64,000 bases of DNA from the NCBI RefSeq assembly GCF_001713475.1, contig NZ_CP016499.1:558001-622000 (forward strand), written 5' to 3'. Of the stretch, positions 60,942-64,000 are shown piece after piece. Under the pieces are notes generated by a model that saw only the letters and a program-made list of their open reading frames with translations, was not told the DNA's origin and did not search any database. The translations under genes were made by a program, and so were the position numbers. Every line of letters starts with the position of its first letter. Positions within the stretch are counted from its first letter, which is position 1. Source of the stretch: Agrobacterium sp. RAC06 (GTDB lineage: Bacteria > Pseudomonadota > Alphaproteobacteria > Rhizobiales > Rhizobiaceae).

Positions 60942-61574
60942 ATGATGTTCAAACTTAGCAACGCAACGCGGACGGCTGTGTCTGCAATCGCTCTGTCCTT
61001 CGCGGCAAGCGCCATGCCGGTCGTCGCACAGGCACAGGAAGCCGCCGCTCCCTCCGAGCCGCGGTGGTTCAAAACCTGCGCCAAGCAGGAAGAATCCGAC
61101 GTCTGCGTGGTCCAGAACCAGCTCGTCGCCGCAAACGGCCAGCTGATCACCGCCGTCGGCCTGATCACGGTCGAAGGCAAGGTCAACCGCAAGCTGCTGC
61201 AGGTCACGGTTCCCTCCGCCCGTCTCATCCCGCCGGGCGTGATGATGCAGATCGATGGCGCCAAGGGCACCAAGCTCGACTATGCCGTCTGCCTGCCCGA
61301 CCGCTGCACCGCCGAAATCCCGCTGACCGACGCGATCATCGACAGCCTGAAGAAGGGTGGCGAGGTCGTGTTCACCTCGATCAACTTCCGTCGCGCGCCG
61401 AACCCGATCAAGATCCCGCTGAGCGGCTTCACCGGCGCGTTTGACGGCGAAGCGATGTCGCAGTCGCAGGCCGAAGAGCGCCAGCGTCTGCTGCAGGAAG
61501 CGATGCAGAAGAAGCAGGAAGAGCGCAACAAGGCGATCACCGACGCCCAGAACGCTGCCAAGCAGGGCAACTGA
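60942..61574 (+). CDS. Invasion-associated locus B (IalB) family protein
   Basis: The 210-residue protein starts at ATG 60942 with AGGAGACGG upstream. A Sec signal (AVSAIALSFAASAMPVVAQA) is followed by the IalB domain: RWFKTCAKQEESDVCVVQN, VPSARLIPPGVMMQIDGAKG and VCLPDRCTAEIPLTDAIIDS, with two Cys pairs likely oxidised in the periplasm. The C-terminus is a charged helix (AEERQRLLQEAMQKKQEERN). Originally linked to erythrocyte invasion in Bartonella; in rhizobia a general envelope role is likely. Confidence 0.9.
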   Translation: MMFKLSNATRTAVSAIALSFAASAMPVVAQAQEAAAPSEPRWFKTCAKQEESDVCVVQNQLVAANGQLITAVGLITVEGKVNRKLLQVTVPSARLIPPGVMMQIDGAKGTKLDYAVCLPDRCTAEIPLTDAIIDSLKKGGEVVFTSINFRRAPNPIKIPLSGFTGAFDGEAMSQSQAEERQRLLQEAMQKKQEERNKAITDAQNAAKQGN

Positions 61575-61597
61575 TGCGCTTCACGGCAATGAAATGA

Positions 61598-61629
61598 AAA
61601 AAGCCCGCGTCATCAGACGCGGGCTTTTT
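61598..61629 (+). terminator. Rho-independent terminator after the IalB gene
   Basis: A perfect 13-bp stem, AAAAAGCCCGCGT (61598-61610) and ACGCGGGCTTTTT (61617-61629), with loop CATCAG, whose 3' end is a run of five T. As the stem is flanked by A-run and T-run, it can act in both directions and may also serve the convergent hspQ. Confidence 0.93.
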
Positions 61630-61652
61630 CGTATCAGGCATAGGGCTTGCGT

Positions 61653-61982
61653 TTAGTGCGCAAAGTTCATCTTCGGCTTGTAGCGACCCGTCTGCTGGGG
61701 TTCGAAGATCTGCTGGATCTGCGGATTGCGCAGAGGCTCCGGGCTCTGGTCGCGCTCAAGATTCTGCTCGGACACGTAAGCCACATATTCCGTCTCGGAG
61801 TTCTCCGCGAGCAGATGATAGAAGGGCTGGTCCTTGTGCGGCCTGACTTCGGCAGGAATTGCGTTCCACCATTCCTCGGAATTGGCAAACTCCGGATCAA
61901 CATCGAAGATCACGCCGCGGAACGGAAAGAACTTGTGCCGTACGACGTCCCCGATACCAAATTTAGCGCTTCGTTGTTTCAT
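61653..61982 (-). CDS. hspQ: Heat shock protein HspQ (YccV-like)
   Basis: A 109-residue protein starting at ATG 61982 with AAGGAAG upstream. It opens MKQRSAKFGIGDVVRHKFFP and contains FRGVIFDVDPEFANSEEWWN and QPFYHLLAENSETEYVAYV, the hemimethylated-DNA-binding/HspQ family. In enterobacteria it is a Lon protease adaptor. It is convergent with the IalB gene. Confidence 0.9.
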   Translation of the reverse strand: MKQRSAKFGIGDVVRHKFFPFRGVIFDVDPEFANSEEWWNAIPAEVRPHKDQPFYHLLAENSETEYVAYVSEQNLERDQSPEPLRNPQIQQIFEPQQTGRYKPKMNFAH

Positions 61983-62069
61983 GGTTTGACTTCCTTTCCC
62001 TGTCATATCTGGGAAGAAAGCCCGGCAAAATCAAGGGATGGTGTGTGACAGCGTGGCCGGATGCCACAG

Positions 62070-62990
62070 CTAGGCCGTTTTTCGCCCAGGTGCGGTTGCA
62101 AGGATAAGTCCGCCGGTCACCAGGACGATGCCTATCGCGTGATAGTGTTCGAAGCGTTCGCCGAGGAAGACGACGGCCATCAGGATGGACATCGGCGGCA
62201 TGAGGTAAAGGGTCATTCCGGCGATCCCCGGTCCGAAGACCTGGACGGCATGCTGGAAGCAGTAGAAGGCCGCCAGCGAGGCAAAGAGAATGATCCCGGC
62301 GAGCTTGGCGAACTCCATCCAGGTATCGGGCAGGGGGCCGCCCGAGGCCATTTCGATCAGTCCCGGCGGGATCAGGACAATCGCGCCGGACAAAGCCAAA
62401 AGAGCGAACAGAGGCAGCGGTGGCATTGCGCGGACGGAGGGGCGCCGCAGCAAGAGGGAATAGGCGGCAAAGGCGACTGCAGCCACGAGGATGGCGAGAT
62501 CACCGATGTTGAAGGTGAGTTCGAGAAGCGCTTCGGGGTGTCCCTTCAGCACGATCGCAACGACCCCGCCGAAGGCGATGATCATGCCGAGAAGCTCACG
62601 ACCGGTGATCGCGCGCTTCTGAAACAGCCATTGGAACAGGATGATGAAGAGGGACGAGGTCGTATAGATCAGCGTCGCGTTCGAGGCGGTGGTGAGGGTC
62701 AGCGCCCAGTAGACCACGCCGCCGCAAATACCCATGCCGAGAATGCCAAGCGTCAGCCAGAGCGCGGTGTGTTGCCGGACAAAGGCCATGCAGGCCTGCC
62801 GCTGCTGCCAGATGAACGGCGACATCAGGATCGCGGCTCCGACCCATCGCAACAGCGCCGTGGTGAAAGGCCCGACCTCACCGGTGATCCCGCGACCGAA
62901 GATCAGGTTCGACGAGAAGAACAAGGGCGCCAGGAAGAACAGCAGCCAGTCGTAGAGGCGCGGATCGGTGGTCTGGTGGGGAGCGGGCAT
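62070..62990 (-). CDS. EamA/DMT-superfamily transporter
   Basis: The 306-residue protein has about ten TM segments in two EamA repeats (WLLFFLAPLFFSSNLIFGRG, ALLRWVGAAILMSPFIW, MSILMAVVFLGERFEHYHAI). Substrate not evident. It shares the type but little sequence with the EamA protein at 57102-58043. Confidence 0.88.
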   Translation of the reverse strand: MPAPHQTTDPRLYDWLLFFLAPLFFSSNLIFGRGITGEVGPFTTALLRWVGAAILMSPFIWQQRQACMAFVRQHTALWLTLGILGMGICGGVVYWALTLTTASNATLIYTTSSLFIILFQWLFQKRAITGRELLGMIIAFGGVVAIVLKGHPEALLELTFNIGDLAILVAAVAFAAYSLLLRRPSVRAMPPLPLFALLALSGAIVLIPPGLIEMASGGPLPDTWMEFAKLAGIILFASLAAFYCFQHAVQVFGPGIAGMTLYLMPPMSILMAVVFLGERFEHYHAIGIVLVTGGLILATAPGRKTA

Positions 62991-63093
62991 GGAGGATCGC
63001 TGTCGCGGAGGGAAGGGTTATCCAAGTGCTAGCGCGTCACTGTCCTTCGTGAAAGCGGCATTTCCTCGAAACCGTACCCATGTGAACGAAAAA

Positions 63094-63117
63094 CGCCGGC
63101 GGATCTCTCCGCCGGCG
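63094..63117 (-). terminator. Rho-independent terminator after glnA
   Basis: A perfect 10-bp stem, CGCCGGCGGA (63094-63103) and TCCGCCGGCG (63108-63117), with loop TCTC. Read on the minus strand it is followed by TTTTTCGTT, so it ends glnA transcription. Confidence 0.88.
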
Positions 63118-63142
63118 CCTCGTCATTGTCAGGCTCGGATAA

Positions 63143-64000
63143 TCAGGCCGAGTAGTACATGTCGAATTCGACCGGATGCGGGGTCATTTCGAAGCGCATG
63201 ACTTCCTGCATCTTCAGTTCGATGAACGAATCGATCTGGTCGTCGTCGAAGACGCCGCCGGCGGTCAGGTACTTGCGATCCTTGTCCAGGCTTTCGAGCG
63301 CTTCGCGCAGCGAACCGCAAACGGTCGGGATCTTCTTCAGTTCCTTCGGCGGCAGGTCGTAGAGATCCTTGTCCATGGCCTTGCCAGGATGGATCTTGTT
63401 CTTGATGCCGTCGAGACCGGCCATCAGCATGGCAGCGAAAGCGAGGTAAGGGTTCGCGGTCGGATCCGGGAAGCGGACTTCGACGCGCTTTGCCTTCGGG
63501 TTGGAGCCGAACGGAATGCGGCACGAGGCCGAACGGTTGCGGGCCGAATAGGCGAGCAGAACCGGTGCTTCGTAGCCCGGGACCAGACGCTTGTAGGAGT
63601 TGGTCGACGGGTTGGAGAAGGCGTTGATCGACTTGGCGTGCTTGATGATGCCGCCGATGAAGAACAGGCAGCTTTCCGAAAGACCGGCATATTCGTCGCC
63701 GGCGAAGGTCGGCTTGCCGTCCTTCCAGATCGACATGTGCACGTGCATGCCCGAGCCGTTGTCACCGAAGATCGGCTTCGGCATGAAGGTCGCGGTCTTG
63801 CCATAGGCATTGGCAACCTGATGCACGACGTACTTGTAGATCTGCATCTTGTCGGCGTTGCGCACCAGCGCGTCGAACTTGATGCCGAGCTCGTGCTGGG
63901 CTGCTGCCACTTCGTGGTGGTGCTTTTCGACGACGACGCCCATTTCGCCGAGAACCGTCAGCATTTCGGAACGCATGTCCTGCAGGCTGTCGATCGGCGG
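63143..64000 (-). CDS. glnA: Glutamine synthetase type I, GlnA (C-terminal part, cut by window end)
   Basis: The frame is open to the right end, so about 285 C-terminal residues are visible. It has the ATP-binding segment [20 protein letters not shown], the Pro/His loop [38 protein letters not shown] and [35 protein letters not shown] contains the Tyr expected to be adenylylated by GlnE. It condenses ammonia with glutamate; activity is likely controlled by the PII cascade. The start lies outside the window. Confidence 0.95.
   Translation of the reverse strand, partial: PPIDSLQDMRSEMLTVLGEMGVVVEKHHHEVAAAQHELGIKFDALVRNADKMQIYKYVVHQVANAYGKTATFMPKPIFGDNGSGMHVHMSIWKDGKPTFAGDEYAGLSESCLFFIGGIIKHAKSINAFSNPSTNSYKRLVPGYEAPVLLAYSARNRSASCRIPFGSNPKAKRVEVRFPDPTANPYLAFAAMLMAGLDGIKNKIHPGKAMDKDLYDLPPKELKKIPTVCGSLREALESLDKDRKYLTAGGVFDDDQIDSFIELKMQEVMRFEMTPHPVEFDMYYSA

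Noticed and set aside
1..64000. CRISPR arrays
   Set aside because: I saw no regularly spaced repeat-spacer pattern or cas genes.

Overview
The window looks like chromosomal DNA of an alphaproteobacterium of the order Hyphomicrobiales, most likely Rhizobiaceae. The support is a phosphatidylcholine synthase, an ExoD-family protein, IalB, two entericidin-type lipoproteins, the core order glmU-glmS-DUF502-recG-sdhE-mfd, a type I glnA, high GC and frequent GTG starts. The species cannot be named from the sequence alone.

Layout. 1-2.9 kb: a cut-off PPOX-fold flavoprotein gene facing a MocR-type regulator, then a TetR gene facing a flavodoxin-fold NAD(P)H oxidoreductase across a double palindromic operator. 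3.1-5.4 kb: an AT-richer insert with a GHKL-ATPase/PD-(D/E)XK nuclease fusion and a small repeat protein. 5.5-17.0 kb: a large corrinoid-dependent one-carbon cluster. It holds a RamA-like corrinoid activase, an MtgA-like pterin methyltransferase, MetF, a MetV-like Cys-rich protein, a PF13769 protein, a formyltransferase-fold protein, ExoD, two entericidins, a DUF1638 protein, a corrinoid protein, a pyrrolysine-free MttB-superfamily methyltransferase and an Fe-S protein. The inferred job is to move a methyl group from a quaternary amine onto the corrinoid protein, then to tetrahydrofolate, and to oxidise it through methylene-THF.

17.1-24.2 kb: a GNAT acetyltransferase, an exported NAGPA-like protein, a small unknown protein, a MacA/MacB-like export system, and an HxlR regulator facing an exported NTF2-like protein and a Tat-exported intradiol dioxygenase.

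24.27-37.01 kb: an integrated element at a tRNA-Lys gene, bounded by a perfect 48-bp direct repeat of the tRNA 3' half. It carries a tyrosine integrase, an excisionase-like protein, an HNH nuclease, a complete type I restriction-modification set (hsdM, hsdS, hsdR) with two extra genes between hsdS and hsdR, and several orphan proteins. This island is the best place in the window for an undescribed defence module.

37.2-64 kb is mostly core: ccdA-like, an AEC transporter, a UbiH-type hydroxylase, pcs, a BMP-type (nucleoside-like) ABC importer with an FCD/GntR regulator, glmU, glmS, DUF502, recG, sdhE, mfd, two EamA permeases, a FrnE-like DsbA protein, a YejA-like peptide-binding protein, IalB, HspQ, and the C-terminal part of glnA cut by the window end.

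All calls come from reading the sequence by eye. No database search was run, so family names rest on recognised motifs, and start codons on visible ribosome binding sites.
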